A DNA stretch of 64,000 nucleotides from Halorientalis litorea (GTDB lineage Archaea > Halobacteriota > Halobacteria > Halobacteriales > Haloarculaceae), in contig NZ_CP095482.1 in the NCBI RefSeq assembly GCF_023028225.1, forward strand, positions 806,001-870,000. The letters are read 5' to 3'. A model generated the notes under the pieces. It searched no databases and had not been told where the DNA came from. It saw only the letters and a program-made list of their open reading frames with translations. The number at the start of each line of letters is the position of its first letter. Position 1 is the first letter of the stretch. Shown here piece by piece: positions 1 to 9,279 of this stretch. The position numbers were made by a program, and so were the translations under genes.

Positions 1-1
1 G

Positions 2-856
2 CGGTACCACATCGACATGAACGGCATCCGCGTAGCCTCCGGGCGGAAAGACGGTATCGAACTCGACGCCGACGGCACCCTGCAACTGCGCTCGACCATC
101 GTCCACGAGAACGTCCCTGCCCTGTGGGCCAGTTACGTCCAGAACGACGAGTCCATCACGGTAAAGACCGGCGGCGAACTGGGGTTCGGGCCGCGCGGAC
201 TGCTCTCGGTGCCGATTCCGCCCGTGGAGCGGCAGGTACTCGACGACGAGACGCCGGTAGTCGACGCGCTCACCAGCGCGGCCGACCGCATCGCCGACGA
301 CTACGCGCTCGATGCGGGGACGCTGGGCAACAACCTCACGGGCGGGTTGCTCGACCTCGACAGTGCCAGCCCGGCCATCGGCTACGAAATCGAGCGCGGG
401 TGGGCCACGTGGAGCGAAGTCACGGACGAGGAGACGACCGTCGTGCTCCACTTCGACATCCGCAACGGCGGCCACGTGCCCGTCCCGAGCGTGCCGGAAG
501 CACTGGACGTCATGCTGGAGATGAACGGCGTCGCGTTGTTCACCGCCCCCGACAGGGGTGCCTCGCTCGCCGACGCCACGTCGGAACCGCCGCTCGCGCC
601 CGGCGAACGCCGCCGAGTCGAGTACCCCATCACGGTGGACAACGAGAAAGTCGACGCGTGGTTCCGCCGGCACGTCAGGAACGGTGAGCGCACCCACCTC
701 ACGGCGAGCGTGCAACTCGTGTTCCAGTCGCCCGTCGTCGGCGCGTCGGTGACGCTCCCGCCGGACCGAGTGCCGACGGTCACCTGCGAGGTGCAGACGG
801 GACTGCTCGTCGACCAGGAGAGCGTGACGACGTGTGACGGTCCCGTCGGCGGGTGA
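2..856 (+). CDS. LEA14-like (water-stress/WHy domain) protein, 5' end outside window
   Basis: The reading frame is open to the window edge, so the first in-frame ATG (position 17) is probably not the start and the gene is partial. The visible 284 residues look like two late-embryogenesis-abundant type 2 (WHy) beta-sandwich domains: one near residues 1-80 and a second from about residue 125, with strands of the type 'TTVVLHFDIRNGGHVPVPS'. Haloarchaea commonly carry such LEA14-like proteins, thought to protect against desiccation or osmotic stress. No membrane segment is visible in this part. It converges on the cytidylate kinase gene. The family assignment comes from sequence pattern only. Confidence 0.72.
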   Translation, partial: RYHIDMNGIRVASGRKDGIELDADGTLQLRSTIVHENVPALWASYVQNDESITVKTGGELGFGPRGLLSVPIPPVERQVLDDETPVVDALTSAADRIADDYALDAGTLGNNLTGGLLDLDSASPAIGYEIERGWATWSEVTDEETTVVLHFDIRNGGHVPVPSVPEALDVMLEMNGVALFTAPDRGASLADATSEPPLAPGERRRVEYPITVDNEKVDAWFRRHVRNGERTHLTASVQLVFQSPVVGASVTLPPDRVPTVTCEVQTGLLVDQESVTTCDGPVGG

Positions 857-884
857 GCCAGTCACCACTCGCGCGAGACGGGAG

Positions 885-1463
885 TCAGAACTCGTAGCGG
901 ACGCCCTCGACGGCGTACTTTCCTTCGTCGCCGTCGGCGTGGTAACTGGTGACGGCTTCCCGGACGAGGCCGAGCGTCGCGTCGGCGTCCCACCGGGCCG
1001 TGTTCACCGTCAGGTCGTAGATAGAGTGGTCGGCGATGTCGATGCCGTAGTACTCCTCGTAGCGGCGGGCCTCGCTGGCGGCCCGGGTCTGTGTCTCCTC
1101 GCGGACGGCGTCGACGGGCTTGTCTTCGCGGTCTGCGATGCGGGTGGCCCGGACGTCGAGGGGTGCGTCGAGCCACACACGGAGGTCCGCGTAGTCGCCG
1201 GCCATCCACCCGGCGAGGCGTGACTCCAACACGAGGTCGTCGCGCTCGTCGGCGATGTTCCGCAGACGGCGGTCCAAGTCGCGGTCTATCTGGTCGTCAT
1301 CTTCGGCGAGTTCGTTGAACTCGACCAGCGAGTAGCCGCGCTCGTCGGCCAGCGAGCGGAAGATGTCGCCGCCGCTGACGTGCTCGTAGTCGAGCGTCTC
1401 AGCGAGAGCGGCCGCGAGCGTGCTCTTCCCACTGCCCGCGGGGCCAGAGACGGTAACCAACAT
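885..1463 (-). CDS. cmk: Cytidylate kinase (archaeal AAA-type)
   Basis: Phosphorylates CMP/dCMP with ATP in pyrimidine nucleotide salvage, in the cytosol. The protein begins [15 protein letters not shown], with the Walker A loop GPAGSGKS at residues 7-14. The length of about 192 residues fits the short archaeal Cmk family. I chose the ATG at 1463; a GTG two codons upstream (1469) is possible but would put extra residues before the first beta strand. In many archaea cmk lies in the adk-DUF106-cmk-truB string downstream of secY. Here it is third in the same-strand series adk (3165), DUF106 (2432), cmk. It converges with the LEA14-like gene. Confidence 0.93.
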   Translation of the reverse strand: MLVTVSGPAGSGKSTLAAALAETLDYEHVSGGDIFRSLADERGYSLVEFNELAEDDDQIDRDLDRRLRNIADERDDLVLESRLAGWMAGDYADLRVWLDAPLDVRATRIADREDKPVDAVREETQTRAASEARRYEEYYGIDIADHSIYDLTVNTARWDADATLGLVREAVTSYHADGDEGKYAVEGVRYEF

Positions 1464-1541
1464 ACACACCGTCCGACGTTGGTGCTCAAAGAGGTTTTGT
1501 CTCGCGGTCGGGAACGGCAGAAAACGGGCGTTCGGTGTGCG

Positions 1542-2432
1542 TCAGGTCGGCGTCGTCTGGATGTTCAGTGCCTTCCGGATTATCTGGGTGAAGCCCATCG
1601 AGCAGAGGAAGTACCAGAGAATCCACGCCTGGAGCGGTCCGAGGACCCCGGCCTGCCACGTTCGCTCGCCGATGAGCGGAAGCGTAATCGACTGTGGGGC
1701 GACCTGCTGGCCTTCGGCGAGCAGCATCCAGTACATCCAGAGGAAGACCGGAATCGTGAGCAGCATAATCCAGACCATCGGGCGGAACTGCTCTTTGAAC
1801 ATCCCCATCTGGTCACCCATGGCGTCCATCTGCTCCTCTTGGATGCGGTCGAGTGCCTCGTCGTCGCCGCGTTCTTTGGCCTCCTTGCGCTTCTCCTGGA
1901 TGGCCTTCATTTGCTCTTGGTACTCGGCCATCTTGTCCATGTCCATCAGGTTGGCCTGCAGGAGCGTCGAGTAGAGGCCGGTGAGCATCGCCAGCACCAT
2001 CACGACGACGTAGAACGGCAGGACCGCCTCCAGCGGGCCGAAAAGCAGGTCGAGTGCCGACCCGATAGCGTTCCGGACCGAACTCACCGAGTAGCCCGCG
2101 AACATCCCGAGCGCGCCCAGTGCCGCGAGTTTGTCGTAGCGCGACCACGAGGACTCCCCGTCGTCCACGCTGGTCGCCGTCTCCATCTCGTCGTCGGAGA
2201 GTGCCTCACGGACGCCCTCCGGGTCGTCGACGACGAACCCGCTGCCGTCGGCGTCGGCGAGCAGTCCCGACTCGATGAGACGGCCCCACTGCCCGCTCGT
2301 CATGTCGTCGCTCACGTCGTTCCACTGGACGGTGCCCTTCGACTCGGCGACCGAGAGCGCGGTCTCCAAGGCGTCGACGAGTGCTCCGTCATCGCGCGCG
2401 AGCGATTCTACTTTCTCCGCTGTCCGTGCCAT
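1542..2432 (-). CDS. DUF106 membrane protein (EMC3/TMCO1-like, Oxa1 superfamily)
   Basis: A protein of about 296 residues with a soluble acidic N-terminal domain (about 1-95), then membrane segments near residues 100-120, 140-165, 225-245 and 260-280. A charged coiled coil lies between the second and third, including 'MKAIQEKRKEAKERGDDEA'. This arrangement is that of archaeal DUF106 proteins, which are related to EMC3, TMCO1 and Get1 and to bacterial YidC, and are thought to insert membrane proteins. The start MARTAEKVES (2432) is preferred over an upstream in-frame ATG because a TATA-like element lies about 27 nt before it. Its place between adk and cmk is the conserved archaeal order. Confidence 0.9.
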   Translation of the reverse strand: MARTAEKVESLARDDGALVDALETALSVAESKGTVQWNDVSDDMTSGQWGRLIESGLLADADGSGFVVDDPEGVREALSDDEMETATSVDDGESSWSRYDKLAALGALGMFAGYSVSSVRNAIGSALDLLFGPLEAVLPFYVVVMVLAMLTGLYSTLLQANLMDMDKMAEYQEQMKAIQEKRKEAKERGDDEALDRIQEEQMDAMGDQMGMFKEQFRPMVWIMLLTIPVFLWMYWMLLAEGQQVAPQSITLPLIGERTWQAGVLGPLQAWILWYFLCSMGFTQIIRKALNIQTTPT

Positions 2433-2517
2433 TGTCCCACCGTACGGAAGCACCGCTAATCAACCTTTTACTCTCCGCGCGCCAGCGGCGGCACGGAATT
2501 GTCCGGCGAGAATCGCC

Positions 2518-3165
2518 TCAGACCTGCTCGTCGATGGCGGCTTCGATGTCCGCCCAGACGCCGTCGGGGGACTGCTCGCCGTCGATTTCCACGAACCCGG
2601 CGTGGTCGCGGTAGTGGTCGATGACCGGCGCGGTGTTCTCGTCGAACACGTCGAGACGGTTGGTCACCGACTCCTCGTTGTCGTCGTCGCGCTGTATCAA
2701 CTCGCCGCCACACTCGTCACAGACGCCCGCCTCCTCGGGCTGGTCGAACTCGACGTGGAAGTTCGCGCCACAGTCGTCACAGACCCGACGACCGGTGAGA
2801 CGGTCGACGAGTTCCTCGCGGCCCACCGACAGGGAGAGGATTACGTCGAGGTCGGTCATGTCTTCGAGTTCGTCGGCTTGGTCCATGTTGCGCGGGTAGC
2901 CGTCCAGCACGAACCCGTCGGCACTCGTGAGTGCCTCCTCGACGATGGCGTTGACGACGGCGTCGGGCACGAGGTCGCCCGCCTCCATGTACGCCCGGGG
3001 CGTGTCGTACTCGGTATCCATGTCCGAGATGTCCATGTCCTTGTTCGCCCGGAGCGCGTCGCCGGTCGTGACGTGTTCGACGCCGAACGATTCGGCGATG
3101 CGACTGCTCTGTGTGCCCTTGCCTGCACCCGGCGGGCCGAGGATGAGAATGTGCGGACTCGACAT
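2518..3165 (-). CDS. adk: Adenylate kinase with zinc-type LID
   Basis: Interconverts ATP, AMP and ADP. The Walker A loop GPPGAGKGT lies at residues 10-18, and the NMP-binding region ('TTGDALRA') and the 'DGYPRN' motif at residues 88-93 are present. The LID domain carries four cysteines (C129, C132, C149, C152) spaced as in zinc-binding adenylate kinases. The length of 215 residues is typical. A TATA-like element on the minus strand near 3189-3195 sits about 27 nt before the start, so the gene probably has its own leaderless promoter. That is notable because in related genomes adk often follows secY directly. Confidence 0.97.
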   Translation of the reverse strand: MSSPHILILGPPGAGKGTQSSRIAESFGVEHVTTGDALRANKDMDISDMDTEYDTPRAYMEAGDLVPDAVVNAIVEEALTSADGFVLDGYPRNMDQADELEDMTDLDVILSLSVGREELVDRLTGRRVCDDCGANFHVEFDQPEEAGVCDECGGELIQRDDDNEESVTNRLDVFDENTAPVIDHYRDHAGFVEIDGEQSPDGVWADIEAAIDEQV

Positions 3166-3249
3166 ACCGACGCGTTCTCTACCCCGGGACTTTTACCTGT
3201 TGTTCTCGCACAGGGTCGGGCTTTTGTCGGTGGCGGTCCGATTGGCGGT

Positions 3250-3618
3250 ATGAACGACTCCGACGGGGGCGCGGCGAAGCGTCGGGCGCGCATCGCCGAG
3301 GCAATCGCACAGCACCGCCGTTCGGGCAGCGAGTCTCCCGTCCTGTTCGTCGCAGCGACGGGTCCCGACCAGCCGTTCGTCGAGTACCGCGGCCGCGAAC
3401 TCACCGTCACGACCGCCCACCGTGACCGACTCGACGCGCTCCTCGGGGAGTTCCCCGTGTTCAAAATCGCACAGCCAGCGACCAACAAGGCCCCCGAGGG
3501 AGAAGTACACGTCTCGGCACTGGCCGACCCGAAACACACCGCCGACTTCCTCGACCGACTGTTTCTCGACGTGTTCAACGTCGCCGCGGACTACACGCTC
3601 CGCGTCGAAGAGCCGTAG
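3250..3618 (+). CDS. Haloarchaeal conserved protein of unknown function
   Basis: A soluble acidic protein of 122 residues. I do not recognise a characterised family. A charged N-terminal helix (about residues 8-25) is followed by a compact domain with several hydrophobic strands (VLFVAAT, PFVEYRG, LTVTTAH). There are no cysteines, membrane segments or catalytic motifs. The ATG at 3250 is preferred; the longer upstream frame runs antisense through adk and is an artefact. It is divergent from adk across an 84-bp gap and precedes trkA by 68 bp on the same strand. Confidence 0.75.
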   Translation: MNDSDGGAAKRRARIAEAIAQHRRSGSESPVLFVAATGPDQPFVEYRGRELTVTTAHRDRLDALLGEFPVFKIAQPATNKAPEGEVHVSALADPKHTADFLDRLFLDVFNVAADYTLRVEEP

Positions 3619-3686
3619 CGACCGACGACCCGGCGGCCATCGGCGGAGCGACACACTTTCAACCGTCGCTTATGAAGCCCCGGTAG

Positions 3687-4370
3687 ATGTACCTCGTCAT
3701 CGTCGGGGCCGGTGACATCGGCACGCCGCTCATCGAGATTGCGACCAAGGGCGGCAACGAGGTCGTCGTCATCGAACGCGACCAGCGGCGGGCCGAGCGG
3801 GCGGCCTCACAGTACGACTGTCTCGTCATCCAAGACGACGCGACAGTCAAAGAGACGCTCGAAGACGCCGGTGCCGAGCGGGCGGACGCACTAATCAGCA
3901 CGACCGACGAAGACGCGACGAACGTGATGGTCTGTCTCCTCGCACAAGAACTCGACGTGCCCGACATCGTCTCCGTCGTCCACAACCCCGAGCACATGAA
4001 TCTTTTCCGACAAATCGGCGTCAACACGATGGAGAATCCTCAGCGACTCATCGCCGAACACCTCTACCGGGCGGTCAAACGCCCCTCCATCGTCGACTTC
4101 ATGCGAATCGGCGAACAGGCGGAGGTGTTCGAGATTTCCGTCACGCCCGGCGCGCCGATTGCCGGCGTGACCCTCCAAGAGGCCGCCGAAGAGGGGCTGG
4201 TCGGCGGCGACACGCTCATCATCGCCATCGAACGCAACGGGGACGGCGAGCCGATTACGCCCCGAGGGAGTACGCGCATCGAGAGCGACGACCTCCTGAC
4301 GGTGTACGCCGCCGCCGGCGCGACACCGGAGGTGACGGACGTCTTCGGCCACGAGGAAGACCACGCCTGA
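3687..4370 (+). CDS. trkA: TrkA-type K+ channel regulatory subunit (single RCK)
   Basis: Cytosolic nucleotide-binding subunit that gates a TrkH potassium transporter. Residues 1-115 form a Rossmann TrkA-N domain with the dinucleotide motif VGAGDIG at the N-terminus and an acidic residue after strand 2 (VVVIERD). Residues from about 135 to 220 form a TrkA-C ligand-binding domain. It is a single-RCK protein of 227 residues, half the length of the two-domain TrkA at 9276-10607. The stop at 4370 is followed one base later by the trkH start, so the pair is an operon. A TATA-like CTTTCAA near 3656 is placed for a leaderless transcript. Confidence 0.94.
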   Translation: MYLVIVGAGDIGTPLIEIATKGGNEVVVIERDQRRAERAASQYDCLVIQDDATVKETLEDAGAERADALISTTDEDATNVMVCLLAQELDVPDIVSVVHNPEHMNLFRQIGVNTMENPQRLIAEHLYRAVKRPSIVDFMRIGEQAEVFEISVTPGAPIAGVTLQEAAEEGLVGGDTLIIAIERNGDGEPITPRGSTRIESDDLLTVYAAAGATPEVTDVFGHEEDHA

Positions 4371-4371
4371 C

Positions 4372-6060
4372 ATGAGCCGACGGCCCGTACAGGCGGTCCC
4401 CGACGACTTCGCCACCATCGCCCGCGACATCGGGTCGCTGTTGCTCATCGAAGCGACGCTGATGACGATTACCGTCGGTATCGCCGCCGCCTTCGGCGAG
4501 TTCCGGGCGGCACTCGCCTTCCTCGTCGCCGGTGGCCTAACCGCGGCGGTCGGTGGCGCGGCCAATCGCGGCTTCGCGGCCGCACCGGCCCCCAAGATGA
4601 AACACGGGATGGTCATCGCCGCCGGTGGCTGGTTCATGACCGCCGTGTTCGGGGCACTCCCGTTCCTGCTCACGGCGTGGCTGACGCCGCCCGCCGCGAT
4701 GGACGCGTTCGTCCCGGTCGCCGCGGACACGAGTGGCTGGACACCCATCCGCGTCGGTGGGACGACGACGGTGTCGAGTCTCGCCTACTTCCGGAACCCC
4801 CTCCACGCCATGTTCGAGAGCATGAGCGGGTGGACCGGGAGCGGCCTGACGATGGCCATCCACGAACCGTCGCTCCCGCGGGCGATTCAGTGGTGGCGCT
4901 CGTTCATCCAGTGGGTGGGTGGCGTCGGCGTCATCGTCCTCACCGTCTCCATCCTCGCCCGCCCCGGCAGCGGGAGTTACGCGCTCTACCAGAGCGAGGC
5001 GCGCGAGGAGAAGATACACCCGAGCGTCGTCTCGACGGTTCGGACGGTCTGGAAACTCGTCGTCGGCTACACGCTACTGTCGACCGTGTTGCTGTTCGGT
5101 GCCATCCGCCTGAGCGAGAGTGCCTACGCACAGTCGCTCCCGCTGTGGGAGGTCGGGTGGCAGGCACTCAATCACGCCATGACCGGGCTGACGACCGGCG
5201 GGTTCAGCGTGACCGACAACTCCATCGCGACCTACCAGTCGCCGTTGGTCGAAGCGACCCTGCTCCCCATCATGATACTGGGGGCCATCGCCTTCCCCGT
5301 CCACTACGTCGTCCTGCGGGACCGGGACCTCCGTGAACTCGTCGCCGACCTCCAGACGCGGTGGCTGTTCGTCTTGCTCGCGTTCGGCGTCGTCGCTCTC
5401 TCGCTCCAGAACGCCGCGACGGTCCGGGTCGCCGCCGACGCCTTCGCCCCGCAGTCGTTCGTCTCGGTCCCGTATCTGGACGGGCCACAACTCGACGCCA
5501 TCAGGGACTCGACGTTCCAGTGGGTGAGCGCGCTGACCTGTACCGGGTTCCAGTCGGCCCCCATCGGCCGGTGGGTAGCCGGCGCGAAGGTGTTCGTCGT
5601 CGGTGCGATGACGCTGGGCGGTGCCGCCGGGTCGACGGTCGGCGGCATCAAACTCATTCGGGGCTACACCATCGTTCGAGGGATGGTGTGGCAGTTCTCG
5701 CGCGTGTTCCTCCCGAAAAACGCCGTCGTCACCGCCAGAATCGGCGACCGACAACTGGACCGTGACGGGATGGAGCGGGAGTTCAGCGAGGCCGCCATCG
5801 TCACGCTCCTGTGGGTGTTGCTGTTGATTGCGAGCAGCATCGTCCTAGTGAACGTCGCCGGTGCCGACTTCGGCTACGCCGACGCGCTGTTCGAGGTCGC
5901 GAGTGCCCAAGGGAACGTCGGCCTCTCGACCGGCATCACCGGCCCGTCGATGCACCCGCTGGCGGAAGGAATGTTCGTCCTCAACATGTGGGTCGGTCGC
6001 CTCGAAATCATCCCGGTACTCGTGTTCGCGCGGTCGCTGCTGTACGGGTTGAACCCCTGA
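4372..6060 (+). CDS. trkH: TrkH-family potassium transporter, paralogue 1
   Basis: Integral membrane K+ translocating subunit of 562 residues with four M1-P-M2 repeats. The four filter regions can be read as 'SGWTGSGLTM', 'GLTTGGFSV', 'TCTGFQSAP' and 'AQGNVGLST', each containing the conserved filter glycine. The first filter (TGSG) differs from the TTTG of the other two TrkH proteins in the window, so ion preference or affinity may differ. The C-terminus has the family ending 'MWVGRLEIIPVLV'. It starts one base after trkA and is almost certainly co-transcribed and partnered with it. It converges with the next trkH, 36 bp away. Confidence 0.95.
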   Translation: MSRRPVQAVPDDFATIARDIGSLLLIEATLMTITVGIAAAFGEFRAALAFLVAGGLTAAVGGAANRGFAAAPAPKMKHGMVIAAGGWFMTAVFGALPFLLTAWLTPPAAMDAFVPVAADTSGWTPIRVGGTTTVSSLAYFRNPLHAMFESMSGWTGSGLTMAIHEPSLPRAIQWWRSFIQWVGGVGVIVLTVSILARPGSGSYALYQSEAREEKIHPSVVSTVRTVWKLVVGYTLLSTVLLFGAIRLSESAYAQSLPLWEVGWQALNHAMTGLTTGGFSVTDNSIATYQSPLVEATLLPIMILGAIAFPVHYVVLRDRDLRELVADLQTRWLFVLLAFGVVALSLQNAATVRVAADAFAPQSFVSVPYLDGPQLDAIRDSTFQWVSALTCTGFQSAPIGRWVAGAKVFVVGAMTLGGAAGSTVGGIKLIRGYTIVRGMVWQFSRVFLPKNAVVTARIGDRQLDRDGMEREFSEAAIVTLLWVLLLIASSIVLVNVAGADFGYADALFEVASAQGNVGLSTGITGPSMHPLAEGMFVLNMWVGRLEIIPVLVFARSLLYGLNP

Positions 6061-6096
6061 GCGAACCCCCCGAAGTCCGCGGCTGGCCGCCGTGGC

Positions 6097-7665
6097 TCAG
6101 TCCGAGTCCAACCGGCCCACGAACAACGCCAGCACGGGGATTATCTCTAGTCGTCCCACCCACATGAGGAATATCATCAGGAGTTTCGACGCGTTCGAGA
6201 ACTCTAGAAAACTCCCGAACGGGCCGAGTGACCCGAACCCCGGCCCGATGTTCCCGATGGTGGCCAGCGACGCGCTGACGGCCTCGAAAGCGGTGAGTTG
6301 GTACCCGATTCGTGCCGAATCGAGGCTGATGAACACGGCCGAGAACCCGAACAGGAGGATGTACAAAAGCGAGAACACCATGATTCCCCGAATTGCGTCC
6401 TCGTCGACGACGTACCCGCCCAGTCTGACCGGTCGGACGACGTCGGGGTTCGCCGAGGTGTACAGTTCCCGGCGGACGGTCTTGAACGCGACTATCCAGC
6501 GGACGATTTTGACCCCGCCGCCCGTCGAGCCGGCACTCCCGCCGATGAACATGGCGAACAGCAACACCATCTTGGCGTGGTCGTCCCACTGTGCGAAGTC
6601 GGCGGTGGCGTACCCCGTCGAGTTCAACAGGGAAACGACCTGAAATGTCGCCTGTCGAAGCGCGTTCTCGGTGACGCCTTTCGTCGTTCCGCCCAGTTCG
6701 AGCGGTGGCGACCCGCCCCGGAATAGGACTACCGCGAGGAGGGCGGTCACCACCGCGATGGCCCCGGCGTACGTGCGGAACTCCGGGTCGCCCGTCATCG
6801 TCCGCACCTCGCCCTTGAGAACGTGCCAGAACAGCGCGAAGTTGACGCCCGCAACAGCCATGAACGGAATGACTAGCCACTGGACGGCGGCAGAGAACGC
6901 GGCGATGCTGTCGGCCTGTGGCGAGAACCCGCCGGTCGGGAGCGTCGTGAACCCGTGCGCGATGGCGTTGTAGAGGTCCATGTTCGGTGCCATCCCCGCC
7001 CGGTGGAGCGCGTAGAGCAGGACGATGTAGACGAGGGTGAACCCGAAGTAGATGAGCCAGAGTGCCCGTGCAGTCTCGGCGATTCGCGGCGTCAGTTTGG
7101 TGAGTTCCGGGCCGGGAGCCTCCGACTCCATCAGTTGCGCGCCGTTGACCGCCAGTTCCGGCAGAATCGCTATCATCAACACGATGATACCCATGCCGCC
7201 GAGCCACTGGGTGAGTTGTCGCCACATCAGCAGGGCGTGGGAGTGGCGCTCGAAGCTAATCTCTCCGAGGAGCGTCGACCCCGTGGTCGTGAACCCGCTC
7301 ATCGACTCGAACAGGGCGTTGATTATCGAGGTGGCGAAGGCCGACGGCGAGGCGAGGCTCAGTCCAACCGTCGAGGGAGTGCCGTACCCGGCGAGCAGGT
7401 AGGGGACGGTTCCGACGACCGCGGCCGCAAACCACCCCAGCGAGACGAGCAACAGGGCCTCCCTTGGCCCGAGGTCCGGGTCCGGGTCGAGTCGTTCGAG
7501 TGCGACCCCGACCACGACGGTCACGATGAGGGAGACGGCGAAGACCCAGATGTCCTCCATGTAGACGACGGCGACGACGAGGGGAACGAGCATCGTCAGC
7601 GCGAGGTACTTGACGACCGTCCCCACGAGGCTGACGCTCGCGGTGTAGTCCACGCGCCACGTCAT
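6097..7665 (-). CDS. trkH: TrkH-family potassium transporter, paralogue 2
   Basis: A membrane protein of 522 residues with four TrkH pore repeats; the filter regions are 'GFTTTGST', 'TLPTGGFSP', 'NSTGYATAD' and 'ATIGNIGPG'. The C-terminus ends in 'MWVGRLEIIPVLALF', as in the other TrkH proteins here. A TATA-like CATATCC at 7688-7694 lies about 26 nt before the ATG, suggesting its own leaderless promoter rather than read-through from paralogue 3 (111 bp upstream). No TrkA gene is directly attached; it may share the TrkA at 9276-10607. Confidence 0.95.
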   Translation of the reverse strand: MTWRVDYTASVSLVGTVVKYLALTMLVPLVVAVVYMEDIWVFAVSLIVTVVVGVALERLDPDPDLGPREALLLVSLGWFAAAVVGTVPYLLAGYGTPSTVGLSLASPSAFATSIINALFESMSGFTTTGSTLLGEISFERHSHALLMWRQLTQWLGGMGIIVLMIAILPELAVNGAQLMESEAPGPELTKLTPRIAETARALWLIYFGFTLVYIVLLYALHRAGMAPNMDLYNAIAHGFTTLPTGGFSPQADSIAAFSAAVQWLVIPFMAVAGVNFALFWHVLKGEVRTMTGDPEFRTYAGAIAVVTALLAVVLFRGGSPPLELGGTTKGVTENALRQATFQVVSLLNSTGYATADFAQWDDHAKMVLLFAMFIGGSAGSTGGGVKIVRWIVAFKTVRRELYTSANPDVVRPVRLGGYVVDEDAIRGIMVFSLLYILLFGFSAVFISLDSARIGYQLTAFEAVSASLATIGNIGPGFGSLGPFGSFLEFSNASKLLMIFLMWVGRLEIIPVLALFVGRLDSD

Positions 7666-7776
7666 GGGTCTGCCACTCCCGGCGACTGCATATCCACCCG
7701 CTTTCGTGCCGCCGTCAAGAAAACATCGACTCGTGGCCGGCGCGTGGTCGGGGTGCCGAACGGGTCCAGAGCGGTC

Positions 7777-9279
7777 TCAGGACCGCCAGTACGCGGGCGT
7801 CAGCAACACCAACACCGGCATAATCTCGATGCGGCCGACCCACATCAGGACGGTCATCGCCAGTTTCGTCGTGTCGGGGAAGTGAGCGTAACTCCCGTAC
7901 GGCCCGGCGGCCCCGAACGCCGGGCCGATGTTGAGGAAGGTGGCGGCGGCGGCACCCATCGCGTCGAACTCGCCGATGCGTTCGGTGGCCCGGGTCGCGT
8001 CGACGACGACGAACACCGTCAGGAGCGCGAAGATGACGATGCTCAACAACACGTACGCGTAGATGTCCTTGATTGTCCCCTCGTCGACGACCTGTCCGCT
8101 GAGACGAATCGGTTGGATAACCTCCGGGTGTATCTCCGTGAACAGGTCCCGCCGGAACGTCTTCAGAACGACCAGCCACCGCAGCGTCTTGATGGAGCAG
8201 GTCGTACTCCCGGCCATCCCCCCGACGAACATCCCCAAGAACAACACGTGCTTCGCCCCCGCCGACCACAGGTCGAAGTCGACCGTCGCGTATCCAGTCG
8301 TCGTGACGATGGAGACGACCTGAAACAGCGCGTGACGCACCGTCGGTTCGACCCGGTCGAACTGCCCGTCGACGACGAGGAAGCCCATCGTCAGTGTTGT
8401 CAGTCCAACGAGGATGCCGAGGTAGAACCGGAATTCCTCGCTGTGTCGGAGTCTGTTCGGGTCGCCCTTCAGGAGGAAGTACAGCAGGACGAAGTTCGTC
8501 GCCCCGACGAACATGAACAGTATCGTCACCCACTGGATGGCGGGCGAGAACGCGCCGATGCTCGCAGGTTCGGGCGAAAACCCCGCCGTCGAGACGGCGG
8601 TGAACGCGTGAGCGACCGCCTGATAGAGCGTCACGTTGGGCGCGAGGCCGACCGCACGGAGCGCGAGCCACGAGAGGACCATCAACGCCGTCAGCCCGAC
8701 GTAGAGTCGCCCGAGCAACCGTGCTGTCCCCTCGATTCGGGGCGTGAGCTTGGTGACGTTCTCGGTCTGGGTCTCGGTCTCCATCAACTGCGCGCCACCG
8801 ACCGAAATCTGTGAGAGGACGGCGACGGCCAACACGAGGATTCCCAATCCACCCATCCACTGGAGGAGCGACCGCCAGAGGTGAATCGACCGGCCGTGAG
8901 CGTCGAACGACCCGACGACGGTCGCGCCCGTCGTCGTGATGCCGCTCATCGACTCGAACAGCGCGTTGACCGGACGTGCGAGCGTTCCCTCTCCGGCGAC
9001 GAGGAACGGAATCGCGCCGACGAGGGCGATGGCCAGCCACGTGAGTGCCACCATCAGGTACGCCTCCCGCAACCCGAGGTCGCGGCGCTCGAACCGTTCG
9101 AGGACCACACCAGCCACGAGCGTCACTCCGAGCGGAACGACGAACGGAACCACCGACTCACCGTACGCGAACGCGACGAGGGCCACGGCCGAGAGCGGGA
9201 GTGCGAGTGCCTTCAGTACCGTTCCGATGAGACTCGCGGCCGTCCGCCACTCGACTCGGGACCGTCGGCGTTCCGTCAC
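7777..9279 (-). CDS. trkH: TrkH-family potassium transporter, paralogue 3
   Basis: A membrane protein of 500 residues of the TrkH family, with filter regions 'GITTTGATV', 'AVSTAGFSPE', 'TTTGYATVD' and 'FLNIGPAFG'. The second filter has A-G where paralogue 2 has G-G, a small departure. The start is a GTG at 9279 whose bases overlap the TGA stop of the upstream two-domain trkA by four bases, so translation of the two is probably coupled and they form a transporter pair. The C-terminus again reads 'MWVGRIEIMPVLVLL'. Confidence 0.95.
   Translation of the reverse strand: MTERRRSRVEWRTAASLIGTVLKALALPLSAVALVAFAYGESVVPFVVPLGVTLVAGVVLERFERRDLGLREAYLMVALTWLAIALVGAIPFLVAGEGTLARPVNALFESMSGITTTGATVVGSFDAHGRSIHLWRSLLQWMGGLGILVLAVAVLSQISVGGAQLMETETQTENVTKLTPRIEGTARLLGRLYVGLTALMVLSWLALRAVGLAPNVTLYQAVAHAFTAVSTAGFSPEPASIGAFSPAIQWVTILFMFVGATNFVLLYFLLKGDPNRLRHSEEFRFYLGILVGLTTLTMGFLVVDGQFDRVEPTVRHALFQVVSIVTTTGYATVDFDLWSAGAKHVLFLGMFVGGMAGSTTCSIKTLRWLVVLKTFRRDLFTEIHPEVIQPIRLSGQVVDEGTIKDIYAYVLLSIVIFALLTVFVVVDATRATERIGEFDAMGAAAATFLNIGPAFGAAGPYGSYAHFPDTTKLAMTVLMWVGRIEIMPVLVLLTPAYWRS

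Noticed and set aside
6008-8814. Very long reading frames antisense to or overlapping the trkH genes (405, 619 and 441 codons)
   Set aside because: Arg/Gly/Pro-rich translations with no domain pattern; they are shadows caused by GC-rich third codon positions in the real genes.
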